Assembly: GCA_001769215.1 (NCBI GenBank)
Contig: MEOL01000017.1
Location: 1-64,000 of the forward strand
Direction: 5' to 3'
Length of the DNA: 64,000 nt
Origin: Bacteroidetes bacterium GWF2_41_31
GTDB taxonomy: Bacteria > Bacteroidota > Bacteroidia > Bacteroidales > F082
In this document: piece after piece, positions 9,373-19,300 of the stretch
How positions within the stretch are numbered: position 1 is the first letter of the stretch
How the letters are laid out: the number at the start of each line of letters is the position of its first letter
Translations under genes and position numbers: made by a program
Notes under the pieces: model-generated
What the model saw: the letters and a program-made list of their open reading frames with translations, nothing else
Told to the model about the DNA's origin: nothing
The model's database searches: none

Positions 9373-10254
9373 ATGGAAACTACTAAAATAAAGTCGATTA
9401 CTATTGAAGCCACCATTAACGCACCCATTGATAAAGTCTGGGAGAGGTGGACAAGGCCCGAACATATACTTCACTGGAACAACGCTTCCGACGACTGGTT
9501 CACACCCCGGGCCGAAAACGATTTGCGTGTGGGCGGACGGTTTACCTCACGCATGGAAGCCCGCGATGGCAGCTTTGGTTTTGACTTTGGAGGCGTTTAT
9601 ACCTCCGTAAAAACCAATGATCATATCATGTACACTATGGATGATGACCGAAAAGTAAAGGTCGTTTTTCAAAGTCAGGGAAACAACACCCTGATCACCG
9701 AAACCTTTGAGCCTGAATCCGAAAACAGTCCCGAATTGCAACGCGACGGATGGCAGAGTATCCTCAACAATTTTAAGAAATATGCGGAAAACTCAGGAGA
9801 CCGGGAAATCCTGCATTTCGATATCAATATCAACGCACCGGTTAAGGTAGTCTTTAACAGGATGTTTGAAGACAAATACTGGCGATTGTGGACCGCTGAG
9901 TTCAGCCCGACATCCCATTACAAAGGTTCATGGGAGAAGGGTTCAAAAATATTGTTTCTTGGCGACGACCCCGAAGGAAATATGGGAGGCATGGTCAGCC
10001 GGATAAGGGAAAATATCCCGGATAAATTTGTCAGCATCGAACACCTGGGCTTTGTAAAGGATGGGGAAGAGATTACCAGCGGGCCTCAGGTGGAGGACTG
10101 GGCAGGTGTTCTGGAAAATTATTCTTTTGCCGATCACCAGGGCCACACCCTGCTTACCGTGACGATGGATTCGAACCAGGAATTCAAACCCTATTTTCAG
10201 GAAACCTGGCCAAAAGCCCTGAAAAAACTCAAATTACTTTGTGAAACTAACTAA
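9373..10254 (+). CDS. Double SRPBCC (AHSA1-like) domain protein
   Basis: A 293-residue soluble protein with two tandem SRPBCC/START-fold domains of the AHSA1 type (about residues 8-140 and 155-290). The first has the family opening INAPIDKVWERWTRPEHILHW and GGRFTSRMEARDG; the second repeats the pattern with INAPVKVVFNRMF. Such domains form a hydrophobic pocket for small lipophilic ligands; no ligand can be named. The start at ATG 9373 is preferred over one 45 bp upstream because that earlier codon overlaps the promoter's -7 box. It precedes two VOC genes on the same strand, a pairing often seen in Bacteroidota. Confidence 0.8.
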   Translation: METTKIKSITIEATINAPIDKVWERWTRPEHILHWNNASDDWFTPRAENDLRVGGRFTSRMEARDGSFGFDFGGVYTSVKTNDHIMYTMDDDRKVKVVFQSQGNNTLITETFEPESENSPELQRDGWQSILNNFKKYAENSGDREILHFDININAPVKVVFNRMFEDKYWRLWTAEFSPTSHYKGSWEKGSKILFLGDDPEGNMGGMVSRIRENIPDKFVSIEHLGFVKDGEEITSGPQVEDWAGVLENYSFADHQGHTLLTVTMDSNQEFKPYFQETWPKALKKLKLLCETN

Positions 10255-10283
10255 CACTATATTCACCTATAAATTTTAAAATC

Positions 10284-10724
10284 ATGTCAAAAGTCAGCAC
10301 ATATCTCAATTTTAAGCGAAATACCGAAGAAGCCTTCAACTTTTATAAATCCGTTTTCGGAGGCGATTTCGTGGGAGGCATCAACCGGTTTTCTGATATT
10401 CCCCCCATGGAAGGCATGCCTGCCATCGCCGAAGCCGATAAAAACCTGGTGATGCACATCGTGTTGCCTATTCTGGACGGTCACCAACTGATGGGCACCG
10501 ATGCCCCTGAATCCATGGGATTTAACCTCAGTTTTGGAAACAATGTTTACATCAATCTTGAACCCGACACACGGGAAGAAACCCGGCGGCTCTTTAAAGC
10601 GCTTTCGATCGGTGGCAAGGTGGAGATGGAGCTCCAGGATATGTTTTGGGGCGATTATTATGGAAGCTGTCGTGATCAATTTGGTGTACAGTGGATGTTT
10701 AACTGTGCAGAAAAGACTAAATAA
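10284..10724 (+). CDS. VOC-family (PhnB-like) protein
   Basis: A 146-residue protein of the vicinal oxygen chelate superfamily, PhnB/DUF3335-like subgroup, with two beta-alpha-beta-beta-beta modules. It opens with YLNFKRNTEEAFNFYKSVFG and closes with GDYYGSCRDQFGVQWMFN, both typical. Members are metal-binding glyoxalase-fold proteins, mostly of unknown substrate. It follows the SRPBCC gene by 29 bp and is likely co-transcribed. Confidence 0.8.
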   Translation: MSKVSTYLNFKRNTEEAFNFYKSVFGGDFVGGINRFSDIPPMEGMPAIAEADKNLVMHIVLPILDGHQLMGTDAPESMGFNLSFGNNVYINLEPDTREETRRLFKALSIGGKVEMELQDMFWGDYYGSCRDQFGVQWMFNCAEKTK

Positions 10725-10872
10725 CTCAATGAAGAAGCTCACTGTTTCAAAACATCAGCCAAACACTGAATTTGAATCTCACCGGTGTGAAAGCCTTTAA
10801 AAGCAGAGTGGTATTGTTGAGTTATGTGCCGCAATAGTTTGTAGTTGAAATCATTATTAATCAGAAAATTTC

Positions 10873-11712
10873 ATGAAAAATCAAATAATTCCATGTTTGT
10901 GGTTTAATGGCAATGCCAAAGAAGCCGCTACTTTCTACAGTACAATATTTAAAGACACGAAGTGGACTGAAGAAAACCCGTTTGTGTCTTCCTTTGAATC
11001 ATCGGGTCAAAAATTCATGTGTTTGAATGGCGGCCCTCAGTTTCAAATCAATCCCTCCATTTCGTTCTATGTGCAATGCGATACCGCAGATGAAGTTAAC
11101 CAAGCCTGGGAAGGCCTGATTCAGGGGGGTTCGGTACTCATGCCCCTCGATAAATACGATTGGAGTGCATGGTATGGTTGGGTGCAGGATCGTTACGGTA
11201 TAAGCTGGCAACTATCGTTGGGGAAACCAGAAGATACAGGACAGAAGTTCGTGCCCTTTCTGATGTTTACAGGCGAACAAAATGGTCGTGCCGAACAGGC
11301 GATTCAGTTCTATACTTCTGTATTCAAACATTCCGGGGTGACCGGAATACTCAGGTACGGACCCGGTGAAAATGAAAACGAAAATGCCGTGAAACACGCG
11401 CAGTTCAACCTGGGAAAAAATGTTTTTATGGTGATGGAGAGCTCGTTGCCACATGATTTTGGTTTTAATGAAGCCGTATCGTTTGTGGTGGACTGCGATA
11501 CCCAGCAGGAAATCGACTATTACTGGGAAAAACTGTCGGCGGTGCCCGAAGCAGAGCAATGCGGTTGGCTGAAAGATCAGTTTGGTGTCTCGTGGCAGAT
11601 CGTACCCTCTATTCTGCCCGAGCTCCTGAGCAATCCTGCCAAAGCAGAAGCGGTTACCACGGCCTTTATGCAAATGAAAAAGTTTGATATCGAAGCATTA
11701 AAAAGGGCATGA
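10873..11712 (+). CDS. Two-domain VOC-family (PhnB-like) protein
   Basis: A 279-residue protein with two PhnB-like VOC domains in tandem (about 1-120 and 128-255). Each starts with a variant of PCLWFNGNAKEAATFYSTIF and ends in a DRYGISWQL or DQFGVSWQI motif. Proteins of this kind are often labelled 3-demethylubiquinone-9 methyltransferase by old annotation, which is not supported. The gap of 148 bp from the preceding VOC gene allows its own promoter. Its substrate is unknown. Confidence 0.8.
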   Translation: MKNQIIPCLWFNGNAKEAATFYSTIFKDTKWTEENPFVSSFESSGQKFMCLNGGPQFQINPSISFYVQCDTADEVNQAWEGLIQGGSVLMPLDKYDWSAWYGWVQDRYGISWQLSLGKPEDTGQKFVPFLMFTGEQNGRAEQAIQFYTSVFKHSGVTGILRYGPGENENENAVKHAQFNLGKNVFMVMESSLPHDFGFNEAVSFVVDCDTQQEIDYYWEKLSAVPEAEQCGWLKDQFGVSWQIVPSILPELLSNPAKAEAVTTAFMQMKKFDIEALKRA

Positions 11713-11721
11713 ATTTTTAAC

Positions 11722-12864
11722 CTACGAGGGTGATTTAGAGAGTATATACTCCCCGACTTTCAAATACATATAAATATCTTCGGTGTGTTCGCCAATATAG
11801 ATTTTTGATCGCTTATACCCTAACCTGACGATGACGGCATTTTGATCGGGCAACACAAATACATATTGCCCTAGTAAACCCCTCATGTAAGGGATTTGCT
11901 GTCCCCGGTAATTGATAATCCACCATTGAAATCCATAGAAATCGACCGGTTTGGCATGATCATCCAGCAGGTAATTTGCCGGGGTGGTGGCTTCGGTGAG
12001 GTATTTCTCGGAGACTACTTGTTCATGATTCCACCTGCCCTTGTTGAGTACCAATTGTCCGACACGTGCAATGTCGCGGGCGTTTGAATTAAAGCAACAG
12101 AATGCTTTTTCAATACCATTTGCATGATCAAGCGACCAAAGCGCATCATCCGATGCTCCAATTTTTTTCCAGAGCTTTTCCGAAGCATACTCGCTAAGCG
12201 TTTTTCCGGTAGCTCTTGTAAGCACCATGGCCAGCAATTCTGCATTGCTGCTCAAATAATTGTTTTTTTTTCCGGGAGTATCAATCACCTCCAGTCCATT
12301 CATCAATGCAGGCAGATCGTCACCGTAATAGGCTTGTGTGGTCACGCTAAAAGGGCTTGTATAGGCTTCTCCCCAGTTTAATCCCGAACTCATGGTGAGC
12401 AAATCACGGATGCGGATATTTTTCTTCTCACCCTCGGCATAAGCGGGTAAAAAATCACCCACCGATTGGTTCAGGCTGTCGATCAGCCCTTCGTCCAGCG
12501 CTATGCCCACCATCAATCCTACAATACTTTTGGCTGCACTAAATGAATTGGACAGGGTGTGTTCCGTGAAGCCATCCCAATACTGTTCATAAATGATTTC
12601 CCCGTTTTGAATGATCAAAAAAGCCGCGGGATCGAATGCTTCCATTTGTACCAACAGAGAATCAGGCAGTACCACATGATTCTTTGTTTGCGACTCTTTC
12701 CACGGTTGTGGTTTGCCGGCAGCTACTGTTCTATTGTTGAAAAAAGTATAATCATCCAGACCGGGATTCCCATGAGTAAGTACGTTGATGAGGTAGGGTG
12801 GCAGGAGAAGATAGCCTAAAATGATAACAAAAATAAGAGAGGCAAGTATGAATTTTTTTTTCAT
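11722..12864 (-). CDS. Serine hydrolase of the beta-lactamase/NylB type
   Basis: A 380-residue protein with an N-terminal membrane anchor or uncleaved signal (about residues 3-22). The catalytic SxxK motif is seen in SFSAAKSIVGL, and a NylB-like NNYLSSNAELLAMVL carries the Tyr/Ser-x-Asn region; DLLTMSSGLNWGE is typical of class C-like hydrolases. The family includes 6-aminohexanoate-dimer hydrolases and carboxylesterases, so it is more likely an amidase or esterase than an antibiotic resistance enzyme. The start at 12864 (MKKKF) is preferred over a codon 45 bp upstream because it begins the hydrophobic segment directly. Confidence 0.8.
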   Translation of the reverse strand: MKKKFILASLIFVIILGYLLLPPYLINVLTHGNPGLDDYTFFNNRTVAAGKPQPWKESQTKNHVVLPDSLLVQMEAFDPAAFLIIQNGEIIYEQYWDGFTEHTLSNSFSAAKSIVGLMVGIALDEGLIDSLNQSVGDFLPAYAEGEKKNIRIRDLLTMSSGLNWGEAYTSPFSVTTQAYYGDDLPALMNGLEVIDTPGKKNNYLSSNAELLAMVLTRATGKTLSEYASEKLWKKIGASDDALWSLDHANGIEKAFCCFNSNARDIARVGQLVLNKGRWNHEQVVSEKYLTEATTPANYLLDDHAKPVDFYGFQWWIINYRGQQIPYMRGLLGQYVFVLPDQNAVIVRLGYKRSKIYIGEHTEDIYMYLKVGEYILSKSPS

Positions 12865-12935
12865 TCGGGTATGTTGAAAATCGATTTCGATTGAATGACA
12901 ATAATACAAAATAAGTAGTTATTGACAAACTTTTC

Positions 12936-12943
12936 TATTTTTG
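12936..12943 (+). promoter_or_regulatory. -7 box before the Nramp-like gene
   Basis: TATTTTTG fits TAnnTTTG and lies 20 bp before ATG 12964, which helps rule out the earlier open codon at 12922. No good -33 box is seen at the standard distance. Confidence 0.35.
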
Positions 12944-12963
12944 TGCATCCTTTCCAGAACGCA

Positions 12964-14220
12964 ATGTATAAATTTCAACGATTCCTAAAAATTCTTGGCC
13001 CAAGTATATTGTATGCCGGGGCTGCTGTAGGTGTGTCGCACCTGGTTCAATCAACCAGGGCGGGGGCTTTGTTCAATTTCGACCTGGTTTGGGTACTCAT
13101 CCTGGCCAATTTGCTGAAGTATCCATTTTTTGAGTATGGAGCCAGATATGCAGTTACTACGGGGAAGAACCTGGTACAAGGTTACGAGAGCATTGGCAGG
13201 TGGGCCGTAATGCTGTTTGGGTTATTGACTGTATTGTCCATGTTTATCATACAGGCTACAGTTACTGTGGTGACTGTGGGCTTGATTGCCTATGTGTTTA
13301 ACCTGACCATCCCTTTAATCAATCTGAGTGTGGTGGTGTTGGTAGTTGCCATGCTCATTTTGGTGATTGGAAAATTCAGTCTGCTCGACAAGGTGATGAA
13401 ACTGATCATGGTGTTGCTGGCCCTTTCAACAATCGTGGCTGTATTTGCCGCGTTGGGGATTCACCAGGAAGTAAGTCCTGATGCGTTAATAAACTTTACC
13501 TGGACAAGACAGGCCGACATCTTTTTCCTCATCGCTTTTGTAGGATGGATGCCGGCACCTATCGATATTTCCGTTTGGTCGAGTTTATGGAACCTGGCTA
13601 AAATAGAGGAGCTGGGCTACAAGCCGGATTTGAAAAGCACTTTGATAGAATTCCGTTTTGGTTATATTGGAACTGCTGTGCTGGCCCTGGGGTTTCTGGT
13701 GATGGGTGCTTTGGTCATGCATGGAACGGGCGAACAATTGTCCCCTAACGGGACTACCTTTTCGGGTCAGCTCATCAATATGTACACCTCCAGTTTGGGC
13801 AGCTGGGCTTATTGGATCGTCAGTATTGCTGCCTTAACAACCATGGTGAGCACAACCATTACCGTATTGGATGCCTATCCCAGGGTACTCATGTCCACCT
13901 ATTCTATTCTTTTTAAACCTGCCGGACAACAGCTAAAACCTGAAGGCATGCCTTATCTGATTGGCTTGGTTGTCATGGTCATTGGAGCGTCTGTTATCAT
14001 CGCCTATGCAGCCAAGTCCATGGTGTTCATGGTGACTTTGGCAACCACCATATCCTTTTTAATGGCTCCTATATTTGCCTGGCTTAACTATCGGGTGGTC
14101 ACCAGCAGACAGATGCCTTTAGAAGCACAACCCGGATTATTTTTAAAAATACTCTCCTGGACAGGTATCTTTTTTTTAGTTGTGTTTTCGTTGATATATT
14201 TGTATTGGACGTTTTTATAG
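12964..14220 (+). CDS. Nramp-fold transporter lacking the canonical DPGN motif
   Basis: A 418-residue membrane protein with about 11 helices and the overall Nramp pattern: GPSILYAGAA in helix 1, WVLILANLLKYPFFEYGARY in helix 2, and AFVGWMPAPIDISVW in helix 6. In true Nramp Mn/Fe transporters helix 1 has DPGN, whose Asp and Asn bind metal; here the aligned residues read GVSH. The helix 6 methionine before Pro is kept. The substrate may therefore differ from Mn2+ or Fe2+. The start at 12964 leaves a short leader after a -7 box. It is divergent from the serine hydrolase. Confidence 0.75.
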   Translation: MYKFQRFLKILGPSILYAGAAVGVSHLVQSTRAGALFNFDLVWVLILANLLKYPFFEYGARYAVTTGKNLVQGYESIGRWAVMLFGLLTVLSMFIIQATVTVVTVGLIAYVFNLTIPLINLSVVVLVVAMLILVIGKFSLLDKVMKLIMVLLALSTIVAVFAALGIHQEVSPDALINFTWTRQADIFFLIAFVGWMPAPIDISVWSSLWNLAKIEELGYKPDLKSTLIEFRFGYIGTAVLALGFLVMGALVMHGTGEQLSPNGTTFSGQLINMYTSSLGSWAYWIVSIAALTTMVSTTITVLDAYPRVLMSTYSILFKPAGQQLKPEGMPYLIGLVVMVIGASVIIAYAAKSMVFMVTLATTISFLMAPIFAWLNYRVVTSRQMPLEAQPGLFLKILSWTGIFFLVVFSLIYLYWTFL

Positions 14221-14244
14221 GCAAAGTACGATCAACGGAATCAT

Positions 14245-14252
14245 TACATTTG
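14245..14252 (+). promoter_or_regulatory. -7 box before the glycosyltransferase gene
   Basis: TACATTTG fits TAnnTTTG, 16 bp before the GTG start at 14269. No clear -33 box is seen, so this is tentative. Confidence 0.35.
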
Positions 14253-14268
14253 CACAAAACGGTGGACG

Positions 14269-15279
14269 GTGAAAAAAATATTGCTTATCAGGTTTAGTTC
14301 AATTGGTGATATCGTGCTTACCACGCCCATCATCAGGACATTAAAAAAGCAAACCGGTTGCGAAATACATATCCTGACAAAGAAGAAGTACAGTCAACTT
14401 TTCTTTGGCAACCCATCGGTTTCGCACATTCATGCCTTTGAAAAGTCGCCTGATGAATGCATGGCAGCCTTGCTAAAGGAGAACTTTGATGTCATCATCG
14501 ACCTGCAGAAAAATTTCCGTGCCCTAAAGGTAAGACGCCTCCTGGGTGTTGCTTCTTACTCTTTTCCAAAGTTGAATATGAGTAAGTGGTTACTGGTTAA
14601 TACCAGGATCAATCGAATGCCTGATCTGCATCTTGTCGACAGGTATTTCATGGCGGTAAAAGAACTGGGTGTTACAAACGACAACCTGGGACTGGAGTTT
14701 TTTATTCCTGAAAAAGAAGAAGTCGACCCGTTGGAGATGGCTCCTTCATTGAGCAATGGATATATCGCCATGGTCATAGGAGGGCAGCATCTTACAAAAA
14801 TATTTCCGCCCGAAAAGGCAGCCGAATTGATTTCACGTTTGGCCCTTCCGGTGGTTTTGCTTGGCGGACCTGAGGACAAACAACGTGGGGACGAAATAAT
14901 CCGATTGTGCCAACACACGAAAATGATCAATACCTGCGGAACTTTGTCTCTAAACCAATCGGCTTCTTTGGTAAGGCAAGCGAGGTTGGTAATTACCAAT
15001 GATACAGGTTTGATGCACATCGCCGCTGCCTTCAGCAAACCCATTCTCAGCATCTGGGGCAACACAGTCCCTGAATTTGGTATGTATCCCTACATGCCCG
15101 GAAAAGAACACTTGTTTGAAATTGCACAGGTAGCCGATTTATCGTGTAGGCCTTGTAGCAAATTGGGTTTTTCAAAATGTCCGAAAAAACATTTTAAGTG
15201 CATGATGGACCTGGATATTGACAGGATGGTGGAACAATCATCCCGATTACTGGATCGGTCCACTAAACTAACCGACTAA
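14269..15279 (+). CDS. Glycosyltransferase family 9, heptosyltransferase-like
   Basis: A 336-residue cytoplasmic enzyme of family GT9, which transfers heptose (or related sugars) from ADP-sugar donors onto lipopolysaccharide core. Key features are the opening ILLIRFSSIGDIVLTTPIIR, the late VITNDTGLMHIAAAFSKP nucleotide-sugar region, and the Cys-rich end LSCRPCSKLGFSKC common to this subgroup. The start is a GTG directly before KKILLIRF; no ATG is better placed. The adjacent PfkB gene converges on it, ending 18 bp away. The acceptor is not known. Confidence 0.85.
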   Translation: MKKILLIRFSSIGDIVLTTPIIRTLKKQTGCEIHILTKKKYSQLFFGNPSVSHIHAFEKSPDECMAALLKENFDVIIDLQKNFRALKVRRLLGVASYSFPKLNMSKWLLVNTRINRMPDLHLVDRYFMAVKELGVTNDNLGLEFFIPEKEEVDPLEMAPSLSNGYIAMVIGGQHLTKIFPPEKAAELISRLALPVVLLGGPEDKQRGDEIIRLCQHTKMINTCGTLSLNQSASLVRQARLVITNDTGLMHIAAAFSKPILSIWGNTVPEFGMYPYMPGKEHLFEIAQVADLSCRPCSKLGFSKCPKKHFKCMMDLDIDRMVEQSSRLLDRSTKLTD

Positions 15280-15297
15280 CAGATTGGAGTATAAAAC

Positions 15298-16272
15298 CTA
15301 CAGTTTATCGATCTGTGTTCTGATATATTCCCAGTCGCTGTTGCTGATTTTGGCACCATAACCTTCGATCACTTTACCGGCAAGCAGGGCTCCCAGTTTT
15401 CCTGATTTTTCAAATCCCAGATTGTTCAGGTATCCGAATAAAAATCCGGACGCGTACAAATCGCCGGCTCCTGTTGTATCCAGCGCTTTCGATTCAATGA
15501 TGCCGATAACGATCGTCTCCTGTCCGCTTTTAATCATCGAACCCTCTTTGCCGATCTTGACAATGGCAATGTCGCACATTTCGGCCAGTTCATCCAGCGC
15601 TTCTTTTGGGGATTTTCCTGTAAAAGCTTTGGCTTCCTCTTCGTTGGCAAACACGATATCTACGTATTTATTTACCATGTCACGCAGGAAATCCAGGTTG
15701 TCTTCCACCACGTTGTAACTTGCCAGGTCGAGGGATATTTTCAACCCGGCTTGGTGAGCTTTTCTGAGAATTTCTTCCAGTAAGATATGATTTTGAACCA
15801 GATAGCCTTCCACATGAATCAGGTTGTGTCCGATAAAGTGTTCCTCTTCCAGATGTTCGGCGGCGAGTTCGATGGCCGCACCCAGAAAAGTACCAAAAGT
15901 TCGCTCCCCATCTTTACTGATCATGGCATTGGCTATACCTGAAGGGGTTTCGCTAAAAAAAAGCAAGGGCGTAATATGGCTTGAAATTAAATCATCACGG
16001 AAGAACTGGCCGGTCAGGTCGTTTCCAACAGTTCCTATAAACGAAGCTTCCATTCCCAGGCGGGCCAACCCATGTATGGTATTGGCAGCCGATCCGCCCG
16101 AAGCCATCTCCCTTTCCAGGTGATTGCTTTTGGCAGAAATACTGGACGATGTGAGCGCGTCGACCAACTGCATGCTGCCTTTGGGGAGTTTTAATTCTTC
16201 GAGTAAGAGGTCGTTTTCCAGTTTTGTCAGAATATCAACCAGTGCATTTCCAATTCCCAATACTTTTGTCAT
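15298..16272 (-). CDS. PfkB-family carbohydrate or nucleoside kinase
   Basis: A 324-residue ribokinase-fold kinase. Motif 1 is GGSAANTIHGLARLG near residue 60 and motif 2 is DTTGAGDLYASGF near 260, with the catalytic Asp in GAGD. The sequence is closest in style to the adenosine-kinase/PfkB sugar kinases that are widespread in Bacteroidota; the substrate cannot be fixed. The ATG at 16272 is chosen over a TTG six codons upstream, because that TTG lies inside a TACTTTTG -7 box on the minus strand. Confidence 0.85.
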   Translation of the reverse strand: MTKVLGIGNALVDILTKLENDLLLEELKLPKGSMQLVDALTSSSISAKSNHLEREMASGGSAANTIHGLARLGMEASFIGTVGNDLTGQFFRDDLISSHITPLLFFSETPSGIANAMISKDGERTFGTFLGAAIELAAEHLEEEHFIGHNLIHVEGYLVQNHILLEEILRKAHQAGLKISLDLASYNVVEDNLDFLRDMVNKYVDIVFANEEEAKAFTGKSPKEALDELAEMCDIAIVKIGKEGSMIKSGQETIVIGIIESKALDTTGAGDLYASGFLFGYLNNLGFEKSGKLGALLAGKVIEGYGAKISNSDWEYIRTQIDKL

Positions 16273-16287
16273 GTAGGTATTTTTTTG

Positions 16288-16295
16288 CAAAAGTA
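16288..16295 (-). promoter_or_regulatory. -7 box before the PfkB kinase gene
   Basis: On the minus strand this reads TACTTTTG, a match to TAnnTTTG, 15 bp before the ATG at 16272. No convincing -33 box was found. Confidence 0.35.
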
Positions 16296-16330
16296 GTGAA
16301 TATGCCCTAAAACAGGCTTCCCGGGAAGGA

Positions 16331-19300
16331 TTATTTCCTGATCATGACCTTTTTAAAATATACTTCATCACCCGAAATCAGTTGGAGCATATATAAACCG
16401 GTAGTTAGATTTGGCAATTGGACTTTTAATACACATTCCATTTCAGGGCAAATGAAATGCTCCTGTTCAAAAACAAGATTTCCTTGCATCGAGAAAATCC
16501 TGACCATTTGTTCTTCCCTGGTGTATGGCATCGCCAGGGTAAAGTCACCATCGTTTGGATTGGGATACAGGTTAATGATCCCCTCTTTTGACACATCAAT
16601 AAAATCAGGGTTGATAAAAGTGATGTTCACACTGCCACTGCTGGTACATCCGTTGATGAGGGCAATTACTTTATATTCATAAGTTCCAGGAGGATAATCG
16701 GTTCCGAAAACAACAATCAACCGGGCATTAGAACCAGTTGACCAGAAGTAGCTATCGAAGCCGGCACCCCCATCTAAAATGAGGTCTTCTGAGGGAAGTA
16801 GCGTGTCAGCAGGGCCGAGGTCAATTAATTGATTGCCGCCATAAACCGTTGTTAGTACGGTGTCGTATCCGGTACATCCAACCTCGTTAGTCAATGCATA
16901 CACGAGTGCATGAGTTCCCGGACCCGCTGTTGTAGGATAAAAAAGGCTGTCAGTAACACCAACTCCCGAAAAAACTCCGTCAACGGGCAATCCAACCAAG
17001 GTATCTGCGGGATCTGTTTCGCAATAGGCAGGATAAATACCACTCAGGTTCACAGTTGGAGTAGGCAGGGTGTTAAGTGTTAATGTGTCGTTGAAAGTGC
17101 ATCCCTCATTTGTTGTTCCTATCAGCCATAATTCGGTGGTATCGGTAATGATAAACTCATAGGTATCCCCTGATTTTCCAGAAGGCATCCATTGATAAAA
17201 ATCGGCTCCTTCGGCCAATAGGGTTACAAGCGATCTTTCACAAACCAGGTTAGTATCATAAACAATGGTGGTGGTTGGCAAATTATATACGGTAACGGTA
17301 ATAGTCGTATCGCGGTAACATTTTGTGACGGAATCGGCTGTGCCAACAGAAAAAGTGGTGGTATCAGTAAGTGCTATTTCCAGTGTTGGCTCTGTGGAAA
17401 TGGTATCGCCGCCAATTGCCCAGTAGAATAAATCGCCTCCTTCAATTGAAAGCAACACGGTTTCTCCGCTGCAAATGGAAGTATCCGGGCTAATGGTAAT
17501 CTCCGGAAGAGGCGCAATGGTCAAATACAGGCTGTCCTGAGCTATACATCCACTGGTATTCGTTCCAGTCACATGAACATATCCTGACAACAGGGGTTTT
17601 GTCAGTAGCAATTCATTTACTGAGGTTGTTGAGTCTGTTTCATCATATATCCATTGATATGTTTCAATGTCAGGACCGTTAGCGACCATCAACAGCGCAT
17701 CATTCCCTTTGCAAACCAATAAGGTGTCTTGCTCAAAGGATACACTTGCTCCTGGAAGTACATGCAATGCTTTGGAGCCAGAAATTTGGCAGCTATCCCC
17801 ATTTGTAACAATCACCGAATAAATATAAGTGGTGTCGGCACCCTCCGGGTTCACTGTTATCATTTGTGTAGTATCACCGGTACTCCATAAGTAAGAATCA
17901 ATGCCCGATCCCTGCACCTCGAGTTGTACGGGAATACCAGGACAGGTAACCGTATCACCAATAATGGTATCAATCACGGGCAAGCTGGCAGCATAAATGG
18001 TGATTGAATCTCTGGAAGTGCAATCATACGTGTTGGTTACATCCAGAAAATACAATGAATCGTTGATGGCGGTGGTGGTGATGGATTGTGTGGTTTCGTC
18101 TGTACTCCAGAGGTAGGCATAGGTCATTCCTGAGGGTGGGTCAGGGCCAATCAGGATCAGGTAGTTACCCACGCAGATGGTGGTGTCGTTGCCGAGATTG
18201 ACAATGGGTGAAGGCAACACGTTGATGATGATGGTGTCGGAAGCCACATTTCCAAAATTATCTTCAACCACTAAAACAAACTGGGTGGTTTCAATCGGAC
18301 ATGCAGTAATTGATTGGACGGTATCATAAATTGTATCAGCAACAATCCACTGATAGATAGCCATGTCGAAGGGGCCTGATAAGGGCACACAGCTACCCTG
18401 GCAGATGGTGGTATCAGGGCCTAAATCAACGGTGAGAAAACTACAAAAACCTTCATCATAAGTTAATCCCAAATCGCATAACGCGTGGCGCAACGAATCT
18501 TTGTGTTGTCCATCCGGCAGGGTGGTTACATAATCCATGGCAATCCATGCATCACGCTGAAGACCGGAATTTACAGCTATTGTTGTGTAATCATCAGCGA
18601 GCTGTTCAGCCGGTGGAACCACCAACCCATCCCAATTTACATTGATTAACCCCTGGTTGGTTCCAATTCCGTTATAGGTAGTGTCGGTGGTGCCAAAAAC
18701 AGTATAGCCTGTAATATTGGTGTTGCTGCTGATGTTGATCGACATGGAATAAAACTTAAGATTGTCCGGCACATCACCTGTAAAGGTGATGTAGGCCACA
18801 GAACCATTTACTATATAGTTTAGGGTAACCGCATCACGAACCAATAGGTAATCTCGTATTTCTTCATCCGAAGTCATCAGGATATTATCAAGTCCTCCTG
18901 ATCCATACGTGTTATTGATGAAGTTAAAATCAGAAAGAAAAGTGTTGAAAGGATATTGGGTAAGGAGCGAATGTGTAAAAACGGCACCCCAATAATTGGC
19001 TCCATTGATACTTGAATCCGCCAGACCCGAAACAAATTGCTGCATGTTGGTTGGCCCGGCATCCAAGCGATAAATATTTTGAAAAGCAGTCCAGTCAACT
19101 GCAGGGTCATTCACGTTTCCGCCATGATCACCCAAAGGGGAAGGCTGATTTTGGTTGTAAGTACTTAAATATCCCAAATTACTTGCCGCCGTTGTCCAGG
19201 GTTCCGAGCCGTTTGGATTTACGTGTAAATGAGTAATCACCCCACCGGGGGTAGTTTCATATAATTGCCTGCGGATGTAGCTTTGGTTACGTGAAATGGA

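Noticed and set aside
11722-12864. Antibiotic-resistance beta-lactamase
   Set aside because: The motifs fit the NylB/esterase branch rather than a class C resistance enzyme.
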